A stretch of 64,000 nucleotides of DNA from CAVUBL01 sp963739795 (GTDB lineage: Bacteria; Acidobacteriota; Thermoanaerobaculia; Multivoradales; DATKCC01), in assembly GCA_963739795.1 (NCBI GenBank), contig CAVUBL010000017.1, forward strand, positions 248,001 to 312,000. The letters run 5' to 3'. A model generated the notes under the pieces. The model ran no database searches. It worked only from the letters and a program-made list of their open reading frames with translations, and was not told the DNA's origin. A program made the position numbers and the translations under genes. Below are positions 41,935 to 52,209 of this stretch, in pieces; within the stretch, counting starts at the first letter, position 1, and each line of letters begins with the position of its first letter.

Positions 41935-44205
41935 TCAGAACAGGCGCCGCTCGCGCGCCCCGGGGTGGCGCGGGGTCGCTTCGAGCCGGGCCGCCTCCTC
42001 GCGCAGGCGGCTCGCCAGGCGGGTGTAGCGCAGGCGGGTCCTGCGGTTCTTCACCGCCAGGGCGAGGGCCTTGGGATCTCCCACCAGCACGACCAGGCGC
42101 TTGGCCCGGGTGAGGGCGGTGTAGAGGAGGTTGCGCTCGAGCATCACGTAGTGCTGGGTGTGCAGCGGCACCACCACCGCCGGGTACTCGCTTCCCTGGG
42201 ACTTGTGGATCGAGCAGGCGTAGGCCAGGGCCAGCTCGTCGAGGCTCGAGAAGCGGTGCTCCACCGTCCGTTCGTCAAACCGGCAGCACACCGTTTCTTC
42301 CTCTTCGTCGATCGCCACCAGGCGGCCCACGTCGCCGTTGAAAACCTCCAGCTCGTAGTTGTTCTTGATCTGCATGATCTTGTCACCCACCCGGAAGCGG
42401 GTGGCACCTCGGGAGACCTCCTTGCCGGTGGGGTTGAGCAGGTCGCGTAGCGCCTCGTTGAGGCGCACCACGCCGAGCAGGCCCCGGTTCATGGGCGTGA
42501 GCACCTGGACGTCCTCGAAGGGGTCCAGGCCGAAGCCTTCCGGGATGCGGCGGGTGACTACGGTGGAGAGGGTGCGCAGGGCCTCCTCCGGGTCGCGACG
42601 CTCGATGAAGAAGAAGTCCTGACCCGGGGCGCCCTCGGCGTCCCAGAGGGGCATCTCCCCCCGGTTGACGCGGTGGGCGTTGGCCACGATCCGGCTCTCC
42701 CGGGCCTGGCGGAAAATCTCCGTCAGGCGCACCACCTCGGCGGTCCCCGACGCGATGAGGTCGGAGAGCACGGCGCCCGGTCCCACCGAGGGGAGCTGGT
42801 CCACGTCGCCTACCAGGACGAGCTGTGCGTGGTCCCCCAGCGCCGCCACCAGATGGGAGGCGAGGACGGTGTCGATCATCGAGGCCTCGTCGACGATCAC
42901 CAGGTCCGCGTCGAGGGGGCGGTCGGGCCGGCGGGTGAAGGTGCCCGAGGCCGGATCGAGCTCGAGCAGGCGGTGAATCGTCGAGGCCGAGCGGCCGGTG
43001 GCCTCGCCCAGGCGTTTCGCCGCCCGGCCGGTGGGCGCGGCCAGGCGGATCGTGCGGCCCTTGCGGGAGAGGATCTCGACGATCCCCCGCACCAGCGTGG
43101 TCTTGCCCGTCCCCGGCCCGCCGGTGATCACCAGGACCTTGGCGGCGATCGCGCGGCGGATCGCCTGGCGCTGCTCCTCGGCGAGCCCCAGGCCCTCGCG
43201 CTCCTCGAACCAGGCGAGGGCCCGCTCGACGTCGATCTCGATGGGGGAGACCGGGTGGGCGATGAGCTCGGCCATGCGGTGGGCGAGGGTCGCCTCGGCG
43301 CCGTGGAGGGAGGCGAGGAAGACCGCTCGGCCGGTGGGCGCTCCCGCGGCGCCGTCCGGCTCCTCGTCGCCGGCGGCCGGCGCCTCGACCACCGCGTCGC
43401 CGGCTCTGGCGAGGGCCTCGATCGCCTCGCCGATGACCTCCGCCTCGACCGTCAGGAGCCGCTCGGCGGCCTCCACCAACTCGGGCTCGGGCAGGTAGAG
43501 GTGCCCGGAGCTCGAGGCTTCCCCCAGGAGGTGGAGGACGCCGGCCTGGACCCGCCCCGGCGCGGTGGCGGTGATCCCCAGCTTCGAAGCGATCGAGTCG
43601 GCGGTGGGGAAGCCGATCCCCACGACCTCCCGAGCGAGGCGGTACGGATCGGTCCGGACCACCGACAGGGCGGTCTCCTCGTAGCGCTTGTAGATCTTGA
43701 TGGCGAGATGGGTGGGCACGTCGTGGGACTGGAGGAAGAGCATGACCTCCTTCAGGTCCCGCTGGGCGATGAAGGCCTCCGAGACCGCGGCGCTGCGCCT
43801 GGCGCCGATCCCCGGGACCCGGCGCATGCGCTCCGGCTGGTGCTCGATCACCTCCAGGGTCTCGTCGCCGAAGGCCTCCACGAGGCGCTTCGCCATCACC
43901 GGGCCGATCCCGGCGATGAGCCCGGAAGCGAGGTAGCGCTCGATCCCCTCGCGGGTCGAGGGGCGCACGGTCTGGTACGAGGCGACCCGGAACTGGCGCC
44001 CGTACTTGGGGTCGGTGACCCACTCGCCTTCGAGGCGCAGCCGTTCGCCGGGCTGGACCCCCAGGAGGTTGCCCACGGCGCTCACCGGCTGGATCTCTCC
44101 GGCCACCGCCAGCCGCACCACGCTCCACGCGTTGTCGGGGTTGGAGAAGACGACCCGCTCGAGGGTGCCTTCGAGATGGTCGGGGGAAGGGGGGCCGTCC
44201 GCCAC
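41935..44205 (-). CDS. recD2: RecD2-type superfamily 1B DNA helicase
   Basis: This 756-residue helicase has an N-terminal OB-like region (LEGTLERVVFSNPDNAWSVV), helix-hairpin-helix repeats (GLIAGIGPVMAKRLVEAFGD, RRVPGIGARRSAAV), Walker A VITGGPGTGKTTLV, motif II VDEASMIDT, VLVGDVDQLPSVGPG and the C-terminal ACSIHKSQGSEYPAVVVPLH. It unwinds DNA 5'-3' in repair, independent of RecBC. The GTG at 44205 is chosen because homology begins there and a TACAAT box ends 6 bases upstream. The frame extends to 44505, but only antisense to the neighbouring gene. Confidence 0.93.
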   Translation of the reverse strand: MADGPPSPDHLEGTLERVVFSNPDNAWSVVRLAVAGEIQPVSAVGNLLGVQPGERLRLEGEWVTDPKYGRQFRVASYQTVRPSTREGIERYLASGLIAGIGPVMAKRLVEAFGDETLEVIEHQPERMRRVPGIGARRSAAVSEAFIAQRDLKEVMLFLQSHDVPTHLAIKIYKRYEETALSVVRTDPYRLAREVVGIGFPTADSIASKLGITATAPGRVQAGVLHLLGEASSSGHLYLPEPELVEAAERLLTVEAEVIGEAIEALARAGDAVVEAPAAGDEEPDGAAGAPTGRAVFLASLHGAEATLAHRMAELIAHPVSPIEIDVERALAWFEEREGLGLAEEQRQAIRRAIAAKVLVITGGPGTGKTTLVRGIVEILSRKGRTIRLAAPTGRAAKRLGEATGRSASTIHRLLELDPASGTFTRRPDRPLDADLVIVDEASMIDTVLASHLVAALGDHAQLVLVGDVDQLPSVGPGAVLSDLIASGTAEVVRLTEIFRQARESRIVANAHRVNRGEMPLWDAEGAPGQDFFFIERRDPEEALRTLSTVVTRRIPEGFGLDPFEDVQVLTPMNRGLLGVVRLNEALRDLLNPTGKEVSRGATRFRVGDKIMQIKNNYELEVFNGDVGRLVAIDEEEETVCCRFDERTVEHRFSSLDELALAYACSIHKSQGSEYPAVVVPLHTQHYVMLERNLLYTALTRAKRLVVLVGDPKALALAVKNRRTRLRYTRLASRLREEAARLEATPRHPGARERRLF

Positions 44206-44242
44206 GAGGGGATTGTATCCAGCGCTCGCCAAATGTGCCAAA
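44206..44242 (-). promoter_or_regulatory. Promoter of recD2, leaderless type
   Basis: On the minus strand, TTGGCA (44236-44241) and TACAAT (44212-44217) are 18 bases apart. The GTG start of recD2 lies 6 bases after TACAAT, so the transcript would begin at the start codon. There is no Shine-Dalgarno. Confidence 0.6.
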
Positions 44243-45643
<1,401 letters not shown>

Positions 45644-45645
45644 TC

Positions 45646-45776
45646 GGATGCCCCCCGCAACCCCTCAATCCCCTTCCCACCCCACGGGGGGGAAGGGGAC
45701 GATTGACTGGATGCCCCCCGCAACCCCTCAATCCCCTTCCCACCCCACGGGGGGGAAGGGGACGCCTCCACCCGGT
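45646..45776. repeat. Two tandem copies of the intergenic hairpin repeat
   Basis: Two copies read GGATGCCCCCCGCAACCCCT, CAATCCCCTTCCCACCCCAC, GGGGGGGAAGGGGACG, starting right after the NtrC-type gene. Together with the copies at 35936 they show that the unit occurs as exact head-to-tail pairs as well as singly. Confidence 0.85.
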
Positions 45777-45824
45777 TGGGACTTTCGGGTGCGGGACGAG
45801 TCTTGACCGAGCATAGGAGACACG

Positions 45825-46043
45825 ATGGAAGTACCGGCCGAGGTGCTGATCCACAACGAGACCGTAGGCATGAAGGGGAGCCAGGGACGGCTGCTCCAGA
45901 TCAGCGCCGACGGCTACTACGAAGTGAACGTGAAGTTCGGAGACCGCCTGCACCGGGTGCTGCTGCCCATCGCCCGGACGGTGCTGATCAGCCGAGACGC
46001 CGAGGAGGTCGTGACGACGGAGGACGTGGAGATCGAAAGGTGA
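45825..46043 (+). CDS. Small conserved hypothetical protein
   Basis: This 72-residue cytoplasmic protein starts MEVPAEVLIHNETVGMKGSQ, with a core RLLQISADGYYEVNVKFGDR and an end RTVLISRDAEEVVTTEDVEI. An AGGAG site sits before the ATG. The alternating hydrophobic pattern predicts a small beta-barrel. No known motif is seen. Its stop codon lies within the left arm of a 16-bp perfect inverted repeat, which may form its terminator. Confidence 0.7.
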   Translation: MEVPAEVLIHNETVGMKGSQGRLLQISADGYYEVNVKFGDRLHRVLLPIARTVLISRDAEEVVTTEDVEIER

Positions 46044-46194
46044 CGGGACCTCCCGCCCTTGCGAACGGCGCGGCTTGCTAGAACGGTGGGGCGGAGGAGC
46101 CGCGCCTCGGCACGGTCCGCGCCTGTCCGCCTCGGACTCCGCGAAGCCCCGTTGAGCGCGGCCCGTGACGTCGCCGGTCGGGAGGTCCCGTCAC
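46040..46194. repeat. 155-bp segment bounded by 16-bp perfect inverted repeats
   Basis: GTGACGGGACCTCCCG at 46040-46055 and CGGGAGGTCCCGTCAC at 46179-46194 are exact inverted copies. Further inverted homology inside is partial (GGAGGAGCCGCGCCTCGGCA against its reverse). It has no coding frame and only one copy is seen. It could be a MITE-like element, or a large hairpin at the 3' end of the upstream gene. The rest of 46195-46323 holds nothing recognisable. Confidence 0.65.
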
Positions 46195-46323
46195 CACGGG
46201 GGCGGACTCCTCGGCGACGGCCGCCACGACGTCGATCCCCCATAGCCACGGGTCGGACCCTGATGCCGGGAGGCTCGGGTCCGGTGCCTCCGATTCTCCG
46301 AAGTCGAGCGTTCCTCGCGGCCG

Positions 46324-46678
46324 CTACGGCGTGAAGCCGCCCCGGTCGAAGAGGCCGGTGAGGTCGTCCTTGCCCGGGGCGGCGCCTTCGATCCGGTAGT
46401 ACTTGGTGTCGCCGGTGGAGACTTGCTCGATCCAGACCTCGACGGTCGAGGTCGTGAACTTGACGATCGTCGGCCAGAGCTTGCCGTTGGGCTTGGGCCC
46501 CACGATCCGCACGAAGATCTCCGAGCGCCCCGGGATCGCGCCCGAGAAGCAGAGGGTCTCCCCGATGCAGGCCGGCTCCTGGCGGACGTCCTGCGCCTCG
46601 GCCTCCCGCCGTGATCCGCGCGTGGAAGCGGAAATCGGGGTAGTCGGGCGAGGTGAGGACCGGGCCCGCCGGCGGTAG
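46324..46678 (-). pseudogene. Stand-alone, frameshifted copy of a C-terminal beta domain
   Basis: The last 62 codons read RIVGPKPNGKLWPTIVKFTT, then STVEVWIEQVSTGDTKYYRI and GLFDRGGFTP. This matches the C-terminal domain of the neighbouring propeller protein (VVGPKPNGFLWPTLVKFSTS). Upstream, the same strand continues in another frame as GPVLTSPDYPDFRFHARITA and then EPACIGETLCFSGAIPGRSE, so the copy has at least one frameshift and no start. It is a tandem duplicate of the domain only. The domain recurs in secreted proteins of this lineage as far as I recall, and its role is unknown. Confidence 0.65.
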
Positions 46679-46776
46679 GGGCGAGCTCCGCGGTCAGTGG
46701 CGGCGACCTGCGAGTGGGGGGCCGCGTTCGGGCGGCCTCGGGAAGGAACCCTGAGCGATGGAAGAGCCCCGGCAGC

Positions 46777-48294
46777 TCATCGCGCCCCGGCGGCGCTCCC
46801 GGCAGCCGGTAATAGCCTCGTGACTCCCGTGCTCAGTCTGCTCGACCCAGACCTCCACCTCGAAGTGGAGAACTTGACGAGCGTCGGCCAGAGGAAGCCA
46901 TTGGGCTTGGGACCGACGACCCGGAGGAAAAGCTCCGAGCGGCCCGGGATCGAGCCGGAGAAGCAGGCCGTCTCGGGAATGCAGCCGGGCTCCAGGGTCC
47001 CCGCGAGGCCTTGACCGCCCGTGGTGGAGAAGCGGACGCGAAGCTCGAAGTCCTCGAGGCCTGGGGCGCGGATGCCGGGGCCAGGCGGCGGCTGCGGCCC
47101 GAGGGTGCAGCTCGCGCTGAACACCCTGACGGAGAAATCCGAGGGCCCGCCGTCCGGATTGCCGCGAAAGGGAAACACCAGCACGTCTCCCGGGCCGTTG
47201 ATCGCGGTGAGGGACTGGGTGTTCAAACTCTCTCCTCGGGTGACCTGGACGAGGCGATCGGCGAGCCGGTCGTACAGGAACACCTGGCGGTCCTCGCCCG
47301 GGTTCTCGCCGGTGACGTTGGTGGAGCTGACGAACGAGATTCGGGTGCCGTCGAAGTTGACGGCAGGTCGGGTGACGACGACTCCATCGAGCAGCGGCGT
47401 GACGGTTCCGGTCGGGACGTCGAAGGCCTGGAGACGGCCGTCGACGTCGTAGACCGCGGTGCGGCCGTCGCCGGAGAGGTCCCCGGGGCCGACGTTGCCG
47501 TGGCTGGCGGTGACCCTTCCGAGGCGGCCCGTGGCCACGTCGTACAGGTAGAGCTGCGGCCAGGGATACGGGAAGTCGCCGAGCTGGTCCTCGTAGGAGT
47601 AGATGAGCACCTTGGCGCCGGAGAAGTCGATCCGGGGCTGTTCGGAGAAGGAGAGCTGGGTAAGCTGTTCGTAGCTTCCGTCGCGGGCGTCGTAGAGAAA
47701 GACGCGGTCTTGCCGGGAAGGGTTGTCGCCCGTCAGGTCCTGGTCGGAGACGAACACGAGACGACTCCCGTCTCCGCTTAGCCGGGGCTGGAAGAGGACT
47801 GGCCTCGAGCTCGAGCTGATCAACTTCGAGAAGTGGGTGGCCCGGTCTGCCAGGATCAAGGCCTCCAGCTCGTCGGCCACGGTGGAGACCTGGAGCTGAT
47901 AGGCGACCCTTGCCCCGTCACCGCTGATCGCGGGATCGAACGGTCGCTCGTCCGGGTAGGAGGTGTGGGACACCTGCTCGGCGAGGCCGGTGCGGCGATC
48001 GATGACGAAGATCTCGGAGCCGCCGTCCGGGTTCTCGGCAGTCAGCCGGTAGCTCTCCAGGGCGCTTCGCACACCGGAGAAGTCCACCGAGATCGGTCGC
48101 TGGGAGGTCTCCAGCCCGTCGTCCAGGAGAGTCCGAATCGTGCAGGTGGGCGCTCCGGAGGAGGCCAGGGCGGGAATGGCGAGGCCGGAGGCGGCGAGGA
48201 TGACGGCGACGATCCGGCCGGCGGGGAAAGCCGGCTTGAGCGCTGCGGTGAGTTCTCCGTGTCTCGGTCGTTCGGGAAAGATCAGGGATACCAT
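46777..48294 (-). CDS. Secreted TolB-like beta-propeller protein with a damaged C-terminus
   Basis: This 505-residue protein has a signal-like hydrophobic segment (about 27-45) and six or so propeller blades of the TolB/WD-like type (FDPAISGDGARVAYQLQVST, FQPRLSGDGSRLVFVSDQDL, DRVFLYDARDG). Next comes the start of a beta domain (DFELRVRFSTTGGQGLAGTL, CIPETACFSGSIPGRSELFL, GPKPNGFLWPTLVKFSTS). After that, three single-base changes scramble the end. The lost phrases VEVWVEQ, STGVTR and YYRLPGAPPG can each be read in a different frame. The propeller is probably still made, but the tail is not. Confidence 0.7.
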   Translation of the reverse strand: MVSLIFPERPRHGELTAALKPAFPAGRIVAVILAASGLAIPALASSGAPTCTIRTLLDDGLETSQRPISVDFSGVRSALESYRLTAENPDGGSEIFVIDRRTGLAEQVSHTSYPDERPFDPAISGDGARVAYQLQVSTVADELEALILADRATHFSKLISSSSRPVLFQPRLSGDGSRLVFVSDQDLTGDNPSRQDRVFLYDARDGSYEQLTQLSFSEQPRIDFSGAKVLIYSYEDQLGDFPYPWPQLYLYDVATGRLGRVTASHGNVGPGDLSGDGRTAVYDVDGRLQAFDVPTGTVTPLLDGVVVTRPAVNFDGTRISFVSSTNVTGENPGEDRQVFLYDRLADRLVQVTRGESLNTQSLTAINGPGDVLVFPFRGNPDGGPSDFSVRVFSASCTLGPQPPPGPGIRAPGLEDFELRVRFSTTGGQGLAGTLEPGCIPETACFSGSIPGRSELFLRVVGPKPNGFLWPTLVKFSTSRWRSGSSRLSTGVTRLLPAAGSAAGAR

Positions 48295-48509
48295 CTAGCT
48301 GCACCTCTCCCCTCGGTGCTCCGAGGGTGTGGACGTCCAACTTGGGGTTGCCGGGGGAAATGCGAGCGGGCGGCTGGGATCGCTCCTGCGTCCCGGTGGC
48401 TCGGGATGAGCCTGGCCCGCTACGGGCTACTGAGCGCTCTTTTCCGATGCGCGAGCGCTCACTAGAGTCCGCAGTATGCGCGCGGGTGGCGCCTCTGTCA
48501 AAGAAATTC

Positions 48510-49250
48510 TCAATGTCGAAGCGACATCGCCCGCAGCATCTCCCGGACGGCCTCGGCGAGGCCGACGAGGACGGCTCGGGAGATGAGGGCGTGGCCGATG
48601 TTGAGCTCCTGGATCTCGGGGATCCCGGCGATGGGGCCGACGTTGGCGGCGGTCAGGCCGTGGCCGGCGTAGACGTGGAGGCCGGCCTCGCCGCCGCGGC
48701 GGGCGGCCTCGCGGACCTTTGCGAGCTCGACCTCGACGGCGTGCTCTGAGGTCGCAGCGCGGGCCACCTTCGTGTAGGCGTCGGTGTTGATCTCGAAGCC
48801 GCCCACGACCTCCCGGGGCAGCGCGGCCGCCGCTTCGATCTGCCGCGCCTCGGGGTCGAGGAAGAGGGAGACCAGAATCCCGGCACCGGCGAGGCGGCGG
48901 GCGGCGGACTCGATCCGGTCCCGGTGGCGGGTGAGGTCGAGGCCGCCCTCGGTGGTCAGCTCCTCGGGGTGCTCGGGGACCAGGGAGACATGGTCCGGCC
49001 GGTGGGCCAGCGCGATCGCCACCATCTCGTCGGAAGCCGCCATCTCGAGGTTGAGCTTGCCGGCGATGCTCGCCCGCAGGCGCGCCACGTCCTCCTCCTG
49101 GATGTGGCGCCGGTCGCCGCGCAGGTGGACCGTGATGCCGTGGGCGCCGGCCTCCTCCGCGATTCGGGCGGCCTCGACCGGGTCGGGGTAGGCGGCTCCC
49201 CGAGCCTGGCGCAGGGTGGCGATGTGATCTACGTTGACCGAAAGCCTCAT
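48510..49250 (-). CDS. pdxJ: Pyridoxine 5'-phosphate synthase
   Basis: This 246-residue TIM-barrel enzyme starts MRLSVNVDHIATLRQARGAA, with ITVHLRGDRRHIQEEDVARL, the LVPEHPEELTTEGGLDL signature and LHVYAGHGLTAANVGPIAGI. It condenses 3-amino-2-oxopropyl phosphate with deoxyxylulose 5-phosphate to pyridoxine phosphate. The ATG at 49250 overlaps the glmM stop (ATGA), so it is coupled. The continuous 730-residue frame upstream is an artefact of the glmM frameshift. It is the last gene of the long minus-strand run. Confidence 0.94.
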   Translation of the reverse strand: MRLSVNVDHIATLRQARGAAYPDPVEAARIAEEAGAHGITVHLRGDRRHIQEEDVARLRASIAGKLNLEMAASDEMVAIALAHRPDHVSLVPEHPEELTTEGGLDLTRHRDRIESAARRLAGAGILVSLFLDPEARQIEAAAALPREVVGGFEINTDAYTKVARAATSEHAVEVELAKVREAARRGGEAGLHVYAGHGLTAANVGPIAGIPEIQELNIGHALISRAVLVGLAEAVREMLRAMSLRH

Positions 49251-50702
49251 GCCTGAGCCTCCACGTCGACCGGCGCGTCCGCTCCGATCGCCTCCTCGAT
49301 GGCGGCGGCGATGCTGCGGGCCAGCGCCTCGATCTCGTTCTGCTCGGGCCCTTCGATCATGACCCGGGCGAGCGGCTCGGTGCCGCTGTAGCGCAGCACC
49401 AGCCGGCCCTCGGAGCCCAACCGCTCCTCCGCCTCGCGGGCCGCCGCCGCGACGGCGGGCAGCTCGAGCAGGTCGGGCTTCGCGCTCACCGGGACGTTGA
49501 CCAGGACCTGGGGGAAGCGGGTGAATCCCGCGAGCAGGGCGGAGAGCGGCCTGGCCGGAAGCGCCCGCCCGTACCTCCCGGGCGACGAGGAACGCCATCT
49601 GCAGGGCGGTGAGGAGGCCGTCGCCGGTGGTGGACAGGCCCAGGTGCACCACGTGGCCGGACTGCTCGCCGCCCAACAGGAGCGACTCCCGGCGCAGGGT
49701 GTCCACCACCTCGCGGTCTCCCACCCCGCAGCGCTCGACGGCGATGCCGTGCCCGGCGAGGGCCCGCTCGAGGCCCAGGTTGCTCATGGAGGTGGCGACG
49801 ATGCGGGCCGGCTCCAGGGAGCCGGTCTCGGCGAGCTCCCGGGCCCACAGGTAGAGGATCGCGTCGCCGTCCCGTTCGAGGCCCCCCTCGTCCACCAGGA
49901 TCGCCCGGTCGGCGTCGCCGTCGAAGGCGACCCCCAGGTGGTACCCGCCGGCCAGGACCTCGCGGGCCAGGTCGCGGGTGTCGGTGGAGCCGCACGCCAG
50001 GTTCACGTTGCGCCCGTCGGGGGAGGCGTGGATCACCCGGATCCCGGCGCCGAGGCGCCGGAAAAGGGGCTCGGCGAAGGCCGAGGCGGCGCCGTTGCCG
50101 GCGTCGACCGCCAGGCGCAGCCCGGCCAGGGGTTGCCGTCCCGGCAGGGTGGAGGCGAGAGCCTCGAGGTAGTGCTCGACCAGGGCCTCTCCGTGGGAGC
50201 CGAGCCCCAAGGCCCCGCCCTCGCCACCCTCGCTGGTCCCAGACGGCTCCGACCGGGCCGGCCGTCCGGCCAGGAGCCGGGTTTCAAGGGCCGCCTCGGC
50301 CGCCTCGCTCCACTTGAAGCCCCAGGGGTCGATGAGCTTGATGCCGTTGTCGGGGTAGGGGTTGTGGCTCGCCGAGACCGCCACGCCGGCCGCCGTGCCC
50401 AGTCCCCTGACCAGGTACGCGATCCCGGCGGTCGGCAGTACACCGACCCAGCGAGGGTCGGCGTCGCCGGCGGAGAGGCCGGCGGCGAGCCAGGCGCAGA
50501 TCGTCGGCGTCGACTCCCGGGTGTCGCCGCCCAGGACCACCTCGGGCCGGCTCTCTCCGGTCGTCTCTCGGAGCGACTGGGCCAGGTGGCGCCCGAGGCC
50601 GGTCACGGTCGCCCGGTCGAGGGGGAAGGTGCCGAAGGGTGCCCGGATGCCGTCGGTCCCGAACAGGCGCCGCACGCCGGAGGCTGCGTCCTGTCCGGTC
50701 AC
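49247..50702 (-). CDS. glmM: Phosphoglucosamine mutase with an apparent frameshift
   Basis: The first 390 or so residues are canonical GlmM: RRLFGTDGIRAPFGTFPLDR, the phosphoserine loop AVSASHNPYPDNGIKLIDPW, the Mg2+ loop VAFDGDADRAILVDEGG and LLGGEQSGHVVHL. After FLVAREVRAGASG the frame breaks. Removing one base (extra C on this strand, 49553/49554) restores RPLSALLAGFTRFPQVLVNV, RLVLRYSGTEPLARVMIEGP and a stop at 49247. GlmM makes glucosamine-1-phosphate for UDP-GlcNAc and is normally essential, so a real knockout is unlikely. The GTG start overlaps the ybbR gene stop. cdaA-ybbR-glmM is a classic neighbourhood. Confidence 0.9.
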
Positions 50703-51400
50703 GGTTCACCTCCGTCGGGGTGCGCGGCGGCGGCCGGGGCCAGGGCGTCCTTGGAGAGCTGGGGCGGCTCGATGGGCACGCGCACCCGCACCAGGCCCGG
50801 GTCGACGCTGGCCAGGGGGTCCGGCGGGATGAGCGACGCCATCTCGTCGAAGGTCTGGGCGTGACCGTTCAGGCTCACCGGCCGAGTCCGGATGATGCCC
50901 AGGTGCTCGAGACGGCTCTCCGGGCCCTTCACGCTCACCGCCGGAGGGATCGCCACCGGCTCGCCCACGGCGGCGCCGGCTCCGGGCTCGCCGGCCAGGT
51001 CCACCTCCACCGGCAAGCGCTTGACCACCTCCCGGTCCAGGTGGAGGTGCAGGACGTTGGGGTCGAGGGAGACCACCTCCACCCCCTCGGGCACGTAGAC
51101 CTGGTCCGACGAGAGCGGCTTGTCGACGGGGCCGGGGTCCTTCTGGGGCAGCTCGACCAGCACGTTGACCAGGAAGGGGTTGAGGGTGCGCACCCGCCGC
51201 GAGCCGCCGCGCACCCGCACGTCGATCTGTTGCACCGGGTCCAGGACCATCATGTCCTTGGCGGTGTCGTAGGTCACCGAGGCCTGGACCACCCGCTCGC
51301 TCTGGCGCTCGCGCTTCTCCCAGGAGAGGAAGAACCAGAGCGAGACGGCGATCGCCAGGGCCAGCAGCCGCATCCACCAGAGGCTCGCCCTCTCGGTCAT
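50699..51400 (-). CDS. YbbR-domain protein (CdaA regulator-like)
   Basis: This 233-residue protein has an N-terminal membrane anchor (MRLLALAIAVSLWFFLSWEK) and two extracytoplasmic YbbR-like repeats (VTYDTAKDMMVLDPVQQIDV, RVRGGSRRVRTLNPFLVNVL, and again VEVDLAGEPGAGAAVGEPVA through VSVKGPESRLEHLG). Homologues (CdaR) modulate the neighbouring diadenylate cyclase. It is shorter than Bacillus CdaR, which has four repeats. The ATG at 51400 overlaps the cdaA stop, and its stop overlaps the glmM start. Confidence 0.88.
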   Translation of the reverse strand: MTERASLWWMRLLALAIAVSLWFFLSWEKRERQSERVVQASVTYDTAKDMMVLDPVQQIDVRVRGGSRRVRTLNPFLVNVLVELPQKDPGPVDKPLSSDQVYVPEGVEVVSLDPNVLHLHLDREVVKRLPVEVDLAGEPGAGAAVGEPVAIPPAVSVKGPESRLEHLGIIRTRPVSLNGHAQTFDEMASLIPPDPLASVDPGLVRVRVPIEPPQLSKDALAPAAAAHPDGGEP

Positions 51401-52209
51401 GCCGCCGCCCTCCCTTTGAGGGGCCGGGTCTCGGGCTTGAGGTCCGAGATCAGGTACTTGTAGAGGGTGTTGCGCAGGCTCTTCGGGTCCAGGCCGCGGA
51501 CGAGCTGGCCGTCGTAGGCGAGGGAGATCACCCCGGTCTCCTCGGAGACCACCAGCGCGACGGCGTCGGTCTCCTCGCTGATGCCGAGCGCCGCCCGGTG
51601 GCGCGTGCCGAAGTCCTTCGAGAGCTCGGGGTTGAGGGTCAGCGGCAGGAACGAGGCCGCCGCCGCGATGCGGTCGCATTGGATGATGACGGCCCCGTCG
51701 TGGAGGGGAGTGTCGGGAGTGAAGATGTTGATCAGCAGGTCGAAGGAGACGACGGCGTCGAGGGCGATGCCGTTCTCTACGTATGTGCGCAGCCCGTCGA
51801 GGCGCTCGATCACCACCAGGGCGCCGATCCGGCGCGACGAGAGGCTGGTGGCGGCCAGGACGAGCTCGTGGAAGGTGGACTCCACCTGCTGGTTGCGCGA
51901 CAGGCCCCACAGGGGATTGCGGCCGAAGCTCGCCAGGGCCCGCCGGATCTCGTGCTGGAACAGCACGATGATGGCGAAGGGCAGGAAGATGAGGAGGCTC
52001 TCCAGGATCCGCTTCAGGGTCGGAAGGTCGGCGATCCGGGCCAGGTAGTAGACCAGCCCGATGAACAGAATCCCCAGGAGCATCTGGACCGCCCGGGTGC
52101 CCCGGATCAGCAGCAGCAGGTTGTAGACGATGATCGCCACCGCCAGGATGTCGACCACGTCGCGCCACGGCACGTGGAAGGGGAGGTGGAGGATCTCGAA
52201 CAGGATCAA
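51397..52209 (-). CDS. cdaA: Diadenylate cyclase CdaA
   Basis: This 270-residue enzyme has three N-terminal membrane helices (VVDILAVAIIVYNLLLLIRG, TRAVQMLLGILFIGLVYYLA, a third near 65-85) and a DAC domain with the catalytic DGA at 171-173 (PLHDGAVII) and RHR at 203-205 (GTRHRAALG). It makes c-di-AMP from two ATP. The TTG start at 52209 overlaps the folP stop (TTGA), and homology begins there. It is coupled to the ybbR gene, so activity and regulator are co-produced. Confidence 0.93.
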   Translation of the reverse strand: MILFEILHLPFHVPWRDVVDILAVAIIVYNLLLLIRGTRAVQMLLGILFIGLVYYLARIADLPTLKRILESLLIFLPFAIIVLFQHEIRRALASFGRNPLWGLSRNQQVESTFHELVLAATSLSSRRIGALVVIERLDGLRTYVENGIALDAVVSFDLLINIFTPDTPLHDGAVIIQCDRIAAAASFLPLTLNPELSKDFGTRHRAALGISEETDAVALVVSEETGVISLAYDGQLVRGLDPKSLRNTLYKYLISDLKPETRPLKGRAAA

